Below are positions 9,237-23,105 of a stretch of DNA of 58,302 nt, in pieces. Under the pieces are notes generated by a model. That model made no database searches, was not told the DNA's origin, and saw only the letters and a program-made list of their open reading frames with translations. The position numbers and the translations under genes are program-made. The stretch is taken from positions 1-58,302 of the forward strand of contig CAUJJP010000106.1 in assembly GCA_963205525.1 (NCBI GenBank). Reading direction: 5' to 3'. Source of the stretch: Pseudomonadota bacterium. GTDB taxonomy: Bacteria > Pseudomonadota > Gammaproteobacteria > Burkholderiales > Burkholderiaceae. Within the stretch, counting starts at the first letter, position 1. Every line of letters begins with the position of its first letter.

Positions 9237-9858
9237 GTGCCAGGCGCTCCCACTGACGCCAGCCCATCCAGGCCATGAGGGTGAACAAGGCGTACAGCAG
9301 CACCGTCAGCCACAGCCCCTTGAGCGCGAACAGGCCGACGCTGAACACGTTCACCGCCACCCAGCCGGGCCAGTTCTCGACCAGCTTGCGCCCCAGCAGG
9401 ACCTGCGCCACCAGGCTGCCGGCGGTGGGCAGGGCGTCCAGCCAGGCGATGTCGCTGTCGGTGAAGCGTTGCAGCGCGAGCGCGATCAGCGGCCACAGCG
9501 CCAGCGCGGCGCCCAGCGCCAGCCAGCGCCCGCGCGCCGTCATGCGGTGCACGCGCAGGGCCTGGCCGTCGTCGCCGCGCCCGCGCAGCCACTGCCACCA
9601 GCCCCACGAGGCGACCGCGATGAAGACGAACTGCAGGCTGGCTTCGGCGTACAGGCGGTACTGGGCGAACAGCAGGGCGTAGCCGAGCGAGGACGCCATC
9701 GCCAGCGGCCAGGCCAGCGGGTTGACGCGCCAGTTGCACACCACCATCCAGATCGCGAGCCCGAAGGCGACGATCTCGACCGCGCTCACCGGGCTGCCCC
9801 AGAGCGTGAACACGGTGGCCAGCAGCGGCGCCGCGGCCGCGAGCAGCAGGTCCAGCAT
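9229..9858 (-). CDS. pnuC: PnuC-family nicotinamide riboside transporter
   Basis: A 209-residue hydrophobic protein with about seven membrane segments. It contains the family features WGSPVSAVEIVAFGLAIWMV near the N-terminus, an aromatic-rich SWGWWQWLRG segment after the fourth helix, and LYALFTLMAWMGWRQW at the end. PnuC proteins carry out facilitated uptake of nicotinamide riboside (or thiamine in PnuT). The overlapping downstream NadR-like kinase favours nicotinamide riboside. It starts 15 bases after ftsB, at the end of the pyrG-kdsA-DUF1330-eno-ftsB run, and may be read from it. Confidence 0.87.
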   Translation of the reverse strand: MLDLLLAAAAPLLATVFTLWGSPVSAVEIVAFGLAIWMVVCNWRVNPLAWPLAMASSLGYALLFAQYRLYAEASLQFVFIAVASWGWWQWLRGRGDDGQALRVHRMTARGRWLALGAALALWPLIALALQRFTDSDIAWLDALPTAGSLVAQVLLGRKLVENWPGWVAVNVFSVGLFALKGLWLTVLLYALFTLMAWMGWRQWERLAHA

Positions 9859-9873
9859 CGCGCGGCAGCGGCG

Positions 9874-10185
9874 CTAGCGCGGGGCCGATGCCGGCGGCGC
9901 GGCGCCGTCCGGCCTGAGCTGGACCAGGATCTCGTCCGGCTTGATCATGCCCAGGTCCGTGCGCGCGCGTTCCTCGACGATCTCCAGCCCTTCCGCCAGG
10001 TCGCGCACCTCGGCCTCGATGCGCGCGTTGAGCGCGCGCTGGGCCTCGTTGGCGGTCTGCAGCGCGAGCAGTTCGCCTTCGAGCTGCCAGACGTGGCGCA
10101 GGCTGCTCTTGCCCAGCCAGAGGTCGGCCTGCACCGCCGCCAGCAGCAAGGCCAGCGAGACGGTGGACCAGGACCAGCGGCGCAT
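9874..10185 (-). CDS. ftsB: Cell division protein FtsB
   Basis: A 103-residue bitopic protein. It has a short basic N-terminus and one membrane helix (TVSLALLLAAVQADLWLG), followed by a coiled coil (LEGELLALQTANEAQRALNA) and a DLGMIKPDEI motif near the end, as in FtsB. With FtsL and FtsQ it forms the divisome subcomplex that activates septal peptidoglycan synthesis. The gene is 18 bases downstream of eno, the conserved arrangement in proteobacteria. A proline/alanine tail ends the protein. Confidence 0.93.
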   Translation of the reverse strand: MRRWSWSTVSLALLLAAVQADLWLGKSSLRHVWQLEGELLALQTANEAQRALNARIEAEVRDLAEGLEIVEERARTDLGMIKPDEILVQLRPDGAAPPASAPR

Positions 10186-10203
10186 GACGGCCAGGCGCCT
10201 GCC

Positions 10204-11499
<1,296 letters not shown>

Positions 11500-11533
11500 T
11501 CAGTGTTGGTGGATGGGTTGAAAACGGGTGGAT

Positions 11534-11845
11534 TCAGACCGGCGCGTCCACGCCCTCGACCAGCACGAGGTCGAAGAAGGAGGTCGCACCGGCGCGCAGC
11601 GGCCGCACCTGCTGGGCGTACTCGCTGCTGTCGTAGAAGGCCTTGGCCTGCTCGACGCTGGGGAAGCGCAGCAGCGCCAGCCGCTTGGGCTGCCAGTCGC
11701 CCTCCAGCGTCTGGTGCGCGCCGCCACGCACCAGGTACTCGCCGCCGTAGGCCTTCACCACCGCCGGCGCCTGCGCCATGTAGCGTGCGTAGCGCTCGCG
11801 GTCGGTGATGTCCATCTCGACGATCAGGTAGGCGGGGGCGCTCAT
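11534..11845 (-). CDS. DUF1330 domain protein
   Basis: A small protein of 103 residues with the ferredoxin-like DUF1330 pattern: AYLIVEMDITDRERYARYM at the start, then YGGEYLVRGG and LALLRFPSVEQAKAFYDSSEY. No enzymatic role is established for the family; relatives belong to the dimeric alpha-beta barrel superfamily. It sits between kdsA (16 bases upstream) and eno (46 bases downstream), a place where Burkholderiales often carry it. Co-transcription with kdsA is likely. Confidence 0.88.
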   Translation of the reverse strand: MSAPAYLIVEMDITDRERYARYMAQAPAVVKAYGGEYLVRGGAHQTLEGDWQPKRLALLRFPSVEQAKAFYDSSEYAQQVRPLRAGATSFFDLVLVEGVDAPV

Positions 11846-11861
11846 GGACTGTGGTTCCTCG

Positions 11862-16098
<4,237 letters not shown>

Positions 16099-16196
16099 GT
16101 GCCTGAGACCGCCCTCGGCGTTCGCGCCCGGCACCACGCAGCAGAGCTTGCCGCCCTCCAGGGATACAAGCCACCCAGCCACGGAGCCCGCGCAAG

Positions 16197-16529
16197 ATGC
16201 CCGCAGCCGAAGCCCTCGACGTCCAGGTCCTGCCGGGAATCAGCCTCTTCTTCGTCCTGATCTTCTTTGTGCCGCTGGCGCTGGTTGCGATCGCGTTCTG
16301 GGGCTATTGCGCGTTCGCCCGCAAGAGCGTCATCCGCGCCGCCAAGATGCTCAGCCTGACCTGGTGCATCGCCAGCGTGCCCGCCGCGCTGCTCATCACC
16401 ATGGGCAATGCCTTCAATTCCAGCGCCGTCAGTCCGCTCCTGGCGGTTCCGCTATGGCTGCTGGCGGGCTTGCTGGTCTTGTGGCTGCCGGTCAGCCTCA
16501 GGGCCGCGTGCCGCATCCGGCCGGTCTGA
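16197..16529 (+). CDS. Small integral membrane protein, unknown function
   Basis: I do not recognise this 110-residue protein. It has three predicted membrane helices (ISLFFVLIFFVPLALVAIAF; LSLTWCIASVPAALLITMG; LLAVPLWLLAGLLVLWLPVS) and a short basic loop (ARKSVIRAAK) after the first helix. It follows the PAS-HisKA-REC gene by 98 bases on the same strand and precedes the M20 hydrolase. Codon use and the clean helix pattern argue that it is a real gene. Confidence 0.6.
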   Translation: MPAAEALDVQVLPGISLFFVLIFFVPLALVAIAFWGYCAFARKSVIRAAKMLSLTWCIASVPAALLITMGNAFNSSAVSPLLAVPLWLLAGLLVLWLPVSLRAACRIRPV

Positions 16530-16679
16530 AGCCGCAGGCGGCTGCGCACCGGGCAGCGACGGTGGGCGCCGTCGCGACGAACGCCGTTGCGACGAGCGCG
16601 AGTCAGCGTCAAGGGTTGGCGCGCGTGCCTTGGCTTGTTGCTGCAGACTTCGGCCGTCCACCTGTTCATGCCTTGCGCC

Positions 16680-17855
16680 ATGCAAACCACCACCGACACC
16701 CTGCAGCCGCTGCACGCCGAGATGAGGGCCTGGCGGCGTGACATCCATGCCCACCCCGAGCTGGGATTCCAGGAGACGCGCACCTCGGACCGGGTGGCGG
16801 CGCTGCTGCAGGCCGCGGGGATCGCGGTCACGCGCGGCGTCGGCGGCACCGGCGTCGTCGGCACCCTGAAACTGGGGCGCAGCACGCGCAGCATGGGCCT
16901 GCGCGCCGACATGGACGCGCTGCCGATCCAGGAGGCGAACGCGTTCGCCCATCGCTCCACCCGCGCCGGGGTGATGCACGCCTGCGGCCACGACGGCCAC
17001 ACCGCGATGCTGCTCGGGGCCGCAGTGGAGCTGGCGCGCAGCCGGCGCTTCGACGGCACGGTGCACTTCATCTTCCAGCCGGCGGAGGAGGGGCTGGGCG
17101 GCGCGCAGGCGATGATTGCCGACGGCCTGTTCGAGCGCTTTCCCTGCGACAGCATCTTCGGCATGCACAACCGGCCCAGGCTGGCGCTGGGTCGCTTCGC
17201 GGTCAGGAGCGGGCCGATGATGGCCGGCGGCGGCTTCTTCGACATCCGTGTCCAGGGTCGCGGGTCGCACGGGGCGCGGCCCGAGGCGGGCGTCGACGCC
17301 GCGCTGGTGGCGGCGCAGATCGCGGTCAGCCTGCAGAGCATCGTGGCGCGCAACGTCTCGCCGCTGGAATCGGCGGTGCTGTCGGTGACGCGCATCCACG
17401 CCGGCGAGGCCTACAACGTGATCCCGCACAGCGCCGAGCTCGGCGGCACGCTGCGCGCCTTCTCGCGCGCCACGCTGGACGCGCTGGCGGCGCACATCGA
17501 GCGCGTGGCCAAGGGCACGGCCGCCGCCTACGGTGCGAGCGCCGAGCTGCAGACGCGGCTGATCTTCGCCCCCACCGTGAACGACGCCGAACAGGCCGAG
17601 TTCGCGGCCGGCGTCTGCAGTGCCCTGGTCGGCGCCGAGCGGGTGGACCGTGATCCGCCGCTCATCATGGCGAGCGAGGACTTCTCCTTCATGCTGGAGC
17701 GGGTGCCGGGCTGCTACCTCAACATCGGCAACGGCGTCGATGCCGAGGGCGGCTGCGAGGTGCACCACCCGGGCTACGACTTCAACGATGCTGCGCTGCC
17801 GCTGGGCGCGGCCTTCTTCGTGCGCGCGGTGCAGACCGGGCTGGCGCCGGCCTGA
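16680..17855 (+). CDS. M20-family amidohydrolase (hippurate hydrolase-like)
   Basis: A 391-residue metallohydrolase. It opens with LHAEMRAWRRDIHAHPELGF and has the metal-binding MHACGHDGHTAMLLG, the catalytic Glu pair in FIFQPAEEGLGGAQ, the dimerisation-domain motif GRGSHGARPEAGVD, and the final metal ligand in HHPGYDFND. This is the M20D layout of N-acyl-amino-acid and hippurate hydrolases, which split an amide bond to release a free amino acid. ATG 16680 starts at the usual family N-terminus; an upstream in-frame ATG at 16587 would add 31 residues without family character. It is convergent with the ETF oxidoreductase gene. Confidence 0.9.
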   Translation: MQTTTDTLQPLHAEMRAWRRDIHAHPELGFQETRTSDRVAALLQAAGIAVTRGVGGTGVVGTLKLGRSTRSMGLRADMDALPIQEANAFAHRSTRAGVMHACGHDGHTAMLLGAAVELARSRRFDGTVHFIFQPAEEGLGGAQAMIADGLFERFPCDSIFGMHNRPRLALGRFAVRSGPMMAGGGFFDIRVQGRGSHGARPEAGVDAALVAAQIAVSLQSIVARNVSPLESAVLSVTRIHAGEAYNVIPHSAELGGTLRAFSRATLDALAAHIERVAKGTAAAYGASAELQTRLIFAPTVNDAEQAEFAAGVCSALVGAERVDRDPPLIMASEDFSFMLERVPGCYLNIGNGVDAEGGCEVHHPGYDFNDAALPLGAAFFVRAVQTGLAPA

Positions 17856-17896
17856 TCAGCGCGGCTCGGCTCGGCGCGGCCTGGACCCTGGGACGG

Positions 17897-19567
17897 CTAC
17901 ATCCCGGCGTAGTTCGGCCCGCCGCCGCCTTCCGGCGTGACCCAGACGATGTTCTGCGTCGGGTCCTTGATGTCGCAGGTCTTGCAGTGCACGCAGTTCT
18001 GCGCGTTGATGACGAGCCGGTCGCTGCCGTCGGTGTTCACGAACTCGTAGACCCCGGCCGGGCAGTAGCGCGTCTCGGGGCCGGCATAGCGCTCCAGGTT
18101 CACCGCCACCGGCACCTCGGGGTCCTTCAGCGTCAGGTGGGCGGGCTGGTTTTCCTCGTGGTTGGTGTTGCTGACGAACACCGAGCTCAGGCGGTCGAAG
18201 CTCAGCACACCGTCGGGCCTGGGGTAGCGGATGGGCTCGCAGGCGCTGGCCGCATGCATGCGGCCGTGGTCGGGCGCGTGGCGGTGGATGGTCCAGGGCG
18301 GGCTCTTCAGCCCCAGCCTGGGCAGCAGCCAATGCTCGATGCCCGTCATCAGCGTGCCAACCAGGTTGCCCTGCTTGAACCACTGCTTGAAGTTGCGGCT
18401 GGCGTGCAGCTCGGCGTGCAGCCAGCTGGCCTCGAAGGCCTGCGGGTAGGCCGCGAGCTCGTCGCCGCTGCGTCCGGCGGCGAGCGCGGGCGCGATCGCC
18501 TCCGCGGCCAGCATGCCCGACTTGATGGCGGCGTGGCTGCCCTTGATGCGCGAGGCGTTGAGCGTGCCGGCGTCGCAGCCGACCAGGCAGCCGCCGGGGA
18601 AGACCAGCTTGGGCAGGCTCAGCAGGCCGCCGGCGGTGATCGCGCGTGCGCCGTAGCCGATGCGCTTGCCGCCCTCGAGGTGGGCGCGGATGCTGGGGTG
18701 GGTCTTCCAGCGTTGCATTTCCTCGAAGGGGCTGAGCCAGGGGTTCTGGTAGTCCAGCCCGACCACGAAGCCCAGCGTGACGCGATTTCCCTCCAGGTGG
18801 TAGAGGAAACCGCCGCCATAGGTCTGCGCGTCCATCGGCCAGCCCGCGGTGTGCACCACCAGGCCGGGCCTGGCCTTGGCGGGGTCGACTTCCCACAGTT
18901 CCTTGACGCCGATCGCGTAGCTCTGCGGGTCGCGCCCGGCGTCGAGCTCGTAGCGCGCGATCAGCTGCTTGCCCAGGTGGCCGCGTGCGCCTTCGGCGAA
19001 CACGGTGTACTTGCCCAGCAAGTCCATGCCGAGCTGGAAACCCTCGTGCGGCTGGCCATCCTTGCCCACCCCCATGTGGCCGGTGGCCACGCCGCGCACC
19101 GCGCCGTCCTCGCCGTACAAGACCTCGGCGGCGGCGAAGCCGGGGAAGATCTCGACGCCCAGCGCCTCGGCCTGCTCGGCCAGCCACTTGGTGAAGCTGC
19201 CCAGCGCCACCACATAGTTGCCGGCGTTGTGCAGCACCGCGGGGATCAACCAGTCGGGCGTGCGCTGGGCGCCCTTGGCGTCCAGGAACAAGACCTCGTC
19301 GGCGGTCACCGGCTGGTTCAGCGGGGCGCCGCGTTCCTTCCAGTCGGGCATCAGCTCGCTGATCGCGCGCGGGTCCATCACGGCGCCGGACAGGATGTGC
19401 GCGCCCGGCTCCGAGCCCTTCTCCAGCACCACCACCGATGCCTCGGGCCGAAGCTGCTTGAGGCGGATCGCGGTGGACAGCCCGGCCGGGCCGGCGCCGA
19501 CGACCACGACGTCGTATTCCATGGCCTCGCGAGGGCCGTATTGCGCGAGCAGTTCTGCGGAGGTCAT
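17897..19567 (-). CDS. Electron transfer flavoprotein-ubiquinone oxidoreductase
   Basis: A 556-residue membrane-associated flavoprotein that passes electrons from ETF to ubiquinone during acyl-CoA and amino-acid oxidation. The FAD-binding motif EYDVVVVGAGPAGLSTAIRL is near the N-terminus. The C-terminal ferredoxin-like part carries the 4Fe-4S ligands (CPAGVYEFV, then NCVHCKTCDIKDPTQNI). ATG 19567 gives the usual MTSAELLAQYGPREAMEYD start. The length matches the family (about 550). It is divergent from the SDR gene at 19640, with 72 bases between them that could hold both promoters. No etfAB genes are present in the window. Confidence 0.95.
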   Translation of the reverse strand: MTSAELLAQYGPREAMEYDVVVVGAGPAGLSTAIRLKQLRPEASVVVLEKGSEPGAHILSGAVMDPRAISELMPDWKERGAPLNQPVTADEVLFLDAKGAQRTPDWLIPAVLHNAGNYVVALGSFTKWLAEQAEALGVEIFPGFAAAEVLYGEDGAVRGVATGHMGVGKDGQPHEGFQLGMDLLGKYTVFAEGARGHLGKQLIARYELDAGRDPQSYAIGVKELWEVDPAKARPGLVVHTAGWPMDAQTYGGGFLYHLEGNRVTLGFVVGLDYQNPWLSPFEEMQRWKTHPSIRAHLEGGKRIGYGARAITAGGLLSLPKLVFPGGCLVGCDAGTLNASRIKGSHAAIKSGMLAAEAIAPALAAGRSGDELAAYPQAFEASWLHAELHASRNFKQWFKQGNLVGTLMTGIEHWLLPRLGLKSPPWTIHRHAPDHGRMHAASACEPIRYPRPDGVLSFDRLSSVFVSNTNHEENQPAHLTLKDPEVPVAVNLERYAGPETRYCPAGVYEFVNTDGSDRLVINAQNCVHCKTCDIKDPTQNIVWVTPEGGGGPNYAGM

Positions 19568-19639
19568 GGCGGCGGATTCTAGGAGGCCGCGTGCTATCGT
19601 TTCCCGCATCTGACGCAGTGGGATGGCGAGGGAGCGGAC

Positions 19640-20422
19640 ATGGGCTACGACATCGATCTTTCAGGCCGGGTGGCGATGGTGACCGGTGCCTCGGGCGGCC
19701 TGGGCGCACAGTTCGCGCGCACGCTGGCGGCGGCCGGCTGCGCCGTGGTGCTGGCGGCGCGCCGCATCGAACGCCTGAAGACGCTGCGCGCGGAGATCGA
19801 GGCCGCGGGCGGCGACGCCCACGTGGTGACGCTGGACGTCAACGACACCGACAGCATCAAGGCCGCGGTGGCGCACGCCGAGACCGAGATGGGCACGATA
19901 GACATCCTGGTCAACAACTCCGGCGTCAGCACGACGCAGAAGCTGCTCGACGTCGCGCCCGAGGACTTCGACCACATGATGGACACCAACGTGCGCGGCG
20001 CTTTCTTCGTCGCCCAGGAGGTGGCCAAGCGCATGATCGCGCGTTCGCGCGGCGCCGCCCCCGGCACCTTCACCGGCGGGCGCATCGTCAACATCGCCTC
20101 GGTGGCCGGACTGCGCGTGCTCAGCCAGATCGGCGTGTACTGCATGAGCAAGGCGGCGGTGATCCACATGACGCGCGCGATGGCGCTCGAGTGGGGCCGC
20201 TTCGGCGTCAACGTGAACGCGATCTGCCCCGGCTACATCGACACCGAGATCAACCACCAGCACTGGCAGACCGAGGCCGGCAAGAAGCTGATCCAGATGC
20301 TGCCGCGCAAGCGCGTCGGCCAGGTGCAGGACCTGGAGGTGGTGCTGATGATGCTGTGCTCCAACCAGAGCCACTTCGTGAACGGCGCCATCATTTCGGC
20401 CGACGACGGCTTCGGCCTGTGA
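19640..20422 (+). CDS. SDR-family oxidoreductase
   Basis: A 260-residue short-chain dehydrogenase with TGASGGLGAQFARTLAAAG, the NNSGVST segment, the catalytic Ser in VNIASVAGLRVLSQIG and YCMSKAA (Tyr-x3-Lys). An aliphatic insertion (ARSRGAAPGTFTGGR) before the catalytic strand resembles 3-ketoacyl-ACP reductase-like SDRs near beta-oxidation genes. The substrate cannot be assigned. GGGAG precedes the ATG by 7 bases. Its stop overlaps the start of the YceH gene by three bases, and it is divergent from ETF-QO, so an acyl-CoA-related role is plausible. Confidence 0.87.
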   Translation: MGYDIDLSGRVAMVTGASGGLGAQFARTLAAAGCAVVLAARRIERLKTLRAEIEAAGGDAHVVTLDVNDTDSIKAAVAHAETEMGTIDILVNNSGVSTTQKLLDVAPEDFDHMMDTNVRGAFFVAQEVAKRMIARSRGAAPGTFTGGRIVNIASVAGLRVLSQIGVYCMSKAAVIHMTRAMALEWGRFGVNVNAICPGYIDTEINHQHWQTEAGKKLIQMLPRKRVGQVQDLEVVLMMLCSNQSHFVNGAIISADDGFGL

Positions 20423-21069
20423 GGGCACTGACGCCGCTGGAAGCGCGCGTGCTGGGCGTGCTGGTCGAGAAGCAGGCCACCGTCCCCGACACCTACCCGC
20501 TGAGCCTGAACGCGCTGGTCGCCGGCTGCAACCAGAAGACCGCGCGCCAGCCGGTGATGGAGGCCGGCGACGCCGAGGTCCTGGGCGCGGTGGACGGGCT
20601 GAAGACGCTCAGCCTGGTGTTCGAAGGCAGCGGCAGCCGGGTGGTGCGCTTCGAGCACAACATGGCGCGCGCGCTCGGCCTGCCCGGGGCGGCGGTGGCG
20701 CTGCTGGCGGTGCTGATGCTGCGCGGCGCGCAGACCGCGGCCGAACTGCGCCTGAACAGCGAGCGCCTGCACCGCTTTGCCGACATCTCCTCGGTCGAGG
20801 GCTTTCTCGACGAGATGGCGGCCAAGGACACGCCGCGCGTGCTCAGGCTGCCTCGTGCGGCCGGCGAGCGCGAGCCGCGCTGGGCGCATCTGCTGTGCGG
20901 CGAGGTGGAACTACCGGCGGCGGCACCGGCGACCGCAGCGGCGGCTGGCACCAGCGTGGCGGCGGGCGAGATTGCGGCGCTGAAGGCCGAGCTGGCACGC
21001 CAGGGTGAACAGATCGAGCTCCTGCGCGCGCAGCTGCAGCGCATCGCGGGCGAGCTCGGCATCGGCTGA
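20419..21069 (+). CDS. YceH/DUF480-family protein
   Basis: A 216-residue protein with the DUF480 pattern: LTPLEARVLGVLVEKQATVPDTYPL at the start, NALVAGCNQKTAR, and LMLRGAQTAAELRLNSERLH. The family folds as two winged-helix domains; its role is not established. The C-terminus has an Ala-rich linker and a coiled coil (AALKAELARQGEQIELLRAQ). The GTG start is inside the stop region of the SDR gene (GTGA overlap), so the two are translationally coupled. The family start VRALTPLEARVLG matches this GTG. Confidence 0.88.
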   Translation: MRALTPLEARVLGVLVEKQATVPDTYPLSLNALVAGCNQKTARQPVMEAGDAEVLGAVDGLKTLSLVFEGSGSRVVRFEHNMARALGLPGAAVALLAVLMLRGAQTAAELRLNSERLHRFADISSVEGFLDEMAAKDTPRVLRLPRAAGEREPRWAHLLCGEVELPAAAPATAAAAGTSVAAGEIAALKAELARQGEQIELLRAQLQRIAGELGIG

Positions 21070-21126
21070 GGGCGTGTGCACAGGCCTTTCGGCCCTGCCC
21101 CAGCCAACGAGGTCAAAGGAATCGGC

Positions 21127-21546
21127 ATGCGTTTCGTGATCCCGGACGAGAAGAAGCTCGTCCACGAGACCGTGATCCCCATCCGCTGGGGCGACATGGA
21201 CGCCATGGGCCATGTCAACAACACGGTCTACTTCGGCTACATGGAGATCGTGCGCCTGCAGTGGCTGTACGCGGCCGGCGGGCCGCCGAACCGGGACGGC
21301 TTCGGGCCGGTGATCGTGAACGCCTTCTGCACCTTTCTGCGCCAGTTCGAATACCCGGGCGAGGTGCTGGCGCGCCACTACGTGGCCAATCCCGGGCGCA
21401 GCAGCTTCGACACCTACATCACGATGGAGCGCAGCGACCGCCCCGGCGTCGTCTACGCCGAAGGCGGGGCGACCGCGGTCTGGACCGAGTTCAAGGCCCA
21501 GAAGTCGGTGCCGCTGCCGGACTGGCTGCGCGCGCTGGTGAGCTGA
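21127..21546 (+). CDS. Acyl-CoA thioesterase, 4-hydroxybenzoyl-CoA thioesterase family
   Basis: A hot-dog-fold protein of 139 residues. The active-site region RWGDMDAMGHVNNTVYFGYM has the catalytic Asp and the following His-Val-Asn-Asn-Thr typical of 4HBT/YbgC thioesterases. TYITMERSD and AVWTEFKAQKS follow. It hydrolyses acyl-CoA thioesters; chain length is unknown. AAAGGA lies 6 bases before ATG 21127, so the longer in-frame start at 21076 is rejected. It is 57 bases after the YceH gene on the same strand. Confidence 0.9.
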   Translation: MRFVIPDEKKLVHETVIPIRWGDMDAMGHVNNTVYFGYMEIVRLQWLYAAGGPPNRDGFGPVIVNAFCTFLRQFEYPGEVLARHYVANPGRSSFDTYITMERSDRPGVVYAEGGATAVWTEFKAQKSVPLPDWLRALVS

Positions 21547-21580
21547 GCCGAAGCCGAGGCGAACCGGGACGAACCGGGGC

Positions 21581-22147
21581 TCAGCCCCCGGTCAGCAGCT
21601 TGTTCACCAGCTCCGGCGTCGTGCGCGCGTCGAGCTTGCGCATCAGCCGGGTGCGGTAGACGTCGACCGTGCGCGGGCTGATCTCCAGCCGCCGGCCTAT
21701 GCCCTTGCTCGTCAGGCCGTCGACCAGCAGGGCCGCGATCTCGCGCTCGCGCGGCGTCAGCTCGACCTTCAGTACGCGCCGCGCCGACAAGTCCTCGAAG
21801 GTCCAGATGCCGGCCTTGTGCGGCTCTGCGGGGTCCAGGGCGCGGCCGGTGACGTGGCACCAGAAGAGCTCGCCGTCCATGCGCTTCATCACCCGCTCGT
21901 CGGCGTAGCGGCCGCTGGCGTCCAGGCTGGCGGTGATGCGTTCGCCGGTGCGCCGGAACTCCTCGGCGCTCGGGTAGAGCACGGCGAAGGAGTGACCGAG
22001 CAACTGGGCCGCGCTGGCGCGGAACATCGCCAGGGCCTCGCGGTTGACGTCGAACATCTCGCGCTGGCGTGACAGCACGAGCCCGATCGGCGCCAGCTCG
22101 AAGGCGCTGCGATAGTCGAGCGAGGAGGCCGATTCAGAGTCGGCCAT
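21581..22147 (-). CDS. PAS-LuxR transcriptional regulator
   Basis: A protein of about 188 residues with an N-terminal PAS domain (FELAPIGLVLSRQREMFDVN to WTFEDLSARR) and a C-terminal LuxR/FixJ helix-turn-helix (LTPREREIAALLVDGLTSKG, ISPRTVDVYRTRLMRKL). There is no receiver domain, so it probably senses a ligand or redox signal through PAS. It is divergent from scoAB; a perfect 9-bp inverted repeat lies between them and is the likely operator. A longer start at 22210 is possible; ATG 22147 begins just before the PAS domain. Confidence 0.85.
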   Translation of the reverse strand: MADSESASSLDYRSAFELAPIGLVLSRQREMFDVNREALAMFRASAAQLLGHSFAVLYPSAEEFRRTGERITASLDASGRYADERVMKRMDGELFWCHVTGRALDPAEPHKAGIWTFEDLSARRVLKVELTPREREIAALLVDGLTSKGIGRRLEISPRTVDVYRTRLMRKLDARTTPELVNKLLTGG

Positions 22148-22265
22148 CGCCAGCGGCCCGGTGCGCGCAGGGCGGCGCCTGCACGGCAGCATCGCGCAGG
22201 ATGAGGACATGGGCCGCTGGCTGCGGCCTGCGCTGGGGCATCGCTCCCATCAGATCCGACGGCCT

Positions 22266-22303
22266 CCCATGGCCTTCCCATGGCCTTCCCATGGCCTTCC
22301 ATT
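22266..22303. repeat. Three tandem 11-bp repeats in the scoAB control region
   Basis: CCCATGGCCTT occurs three times back to back (22266-22276, 22277-22287, 22288-22298), followed by a partial CCATT. The period is one DNA helical turn. It lies between the PAS-LuxR gene and the palindrome at 22322. Confidence 0.9.
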
Positions 22304-22321
22304 AGGCGAATCGACGTACAG

Positions 22322-22343
22322 ACTGCGTAATGGTTTACGCAGT
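22322..22343. promoter_or_regulatory. Palindromic operator between PAS-LuxR gene and scoA
   Basis: ACTGCGTAA (22322-22330) and TTACGCAGT (22335-22343) form a perfect 9-bp inverted repeat with a 4-bp spacer. It lies 48 bp upstream of scoA and about 175 bp upstream of the regulator start. NarL/FixJ-type proteins bind such short-spaced inverted repeats, so the adjacent PAS-LuxR protein is the likely binder (inference). Confidence 0.75.
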
Positions 22344-22391
22344 ACGCTTGCATTCTCGCTCAACCCCAGCCCGACCCCCGAAGGAGGTCTC

Positions 22392-23102
22392 ATGAACAAG
22401 GTGTACCCCAGCGCCGCAGCGGCCCTGGACGGCATCGTCCGCGACGGCCAGTTGCTGGCGGTCGGCGGCTTCGGCCTGTGCGGCATTCCCGAGGCCTTGA
22501 TCGAGGCGCTGCACGACAGCGGCGCGCGCGACCTGACGGTGGTCAGCAACAACGCCGGCGTCGATGGTTTCGGCCTCGGCCGGCTGCTGCTGACGCGGCA
22601 GATCCGCAAGATGATCAGCAGCTACGTGGGCGAGAACAAGGAGTTCGAGCGCCAGTACCTGGCCGGTGAACTGGAGCTGGAGTTCACGCCCCAGGGCACG
22701 CTGGCGGAGAAGCTGCGCGCCGGCGGCGCCGGCATCCCGGCCTTCTACACCCGCACCGGCGTCGGCACCCTGGTTGCCGAGGGCAAGGAGACGCGCGAGT
22801 TCGACGGTCACGTCCACGTCATGGAGCGCGCCCTCAAGCCCGACGTCTCGCTGGCCAAGGCCTGGAAGGCCGACCGCAGCGGCAACCTGATCTTCCGCCG
22901 CACCGCGCGCAACTTCAATCCGGCGGTCATCATGGCCGGGCGGATCGCCGTCGTCGAGGTCGAGGAGATCGTCGAGACCGGCAGCTTCGACCCCGATGCG
23001 GTGCACCTGCCCGGCATCTACGTCCACCGCCTGGTGCTCAACGCGACGCCGGAAAAGCGCATCGAGAAGCGCACCACCCAGCAGAACCCGAAAGGAATCT
23101 GA
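22392..23102 (+). CDS. scoA: 3-oxoacid CoA-transferase subunit A
   Basis: A 236-residue alpha subunit with the CoA-transferase family I features LLAVGGFGLCGIPEALIEAL, VVSNNAGVDGFGLGRLL and FYTRTGVGTLVAEGKE. It moves CoA from succinyl-CoA to acetoacetate or a related 3-oxoacid. GGAGG sits 6 bases before ATG 22392. scoB follows after three bases. The promoter region upstream carries a palindrome and an 11-bp tandem repeat; regulation by the divergent PAS-LuxR protein is likely. Confidence 0.95.
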   Translation: MNKVYPSAAAALDGIVRDGQLLAVGGFGLCGIPEALIEALHDSGARDLTVVSNNAGVDGFGLGRLLLTRQIRKMISSYVGENKEFERQYLAGELELEFTPQGTLAEKLRAGGAGIPAFYTRTGVGTLVAEGKETREFDGHVHVMERALKPDVSLAKAWKADRSGNLIFRRTARNFNPAVIMAGRIAVVEVEEIVETGSFDPDAVHLPGIYVHRLVLNATPEKRIEKRTTQQNPKGI

Positions 23103-23105
23103 ACC

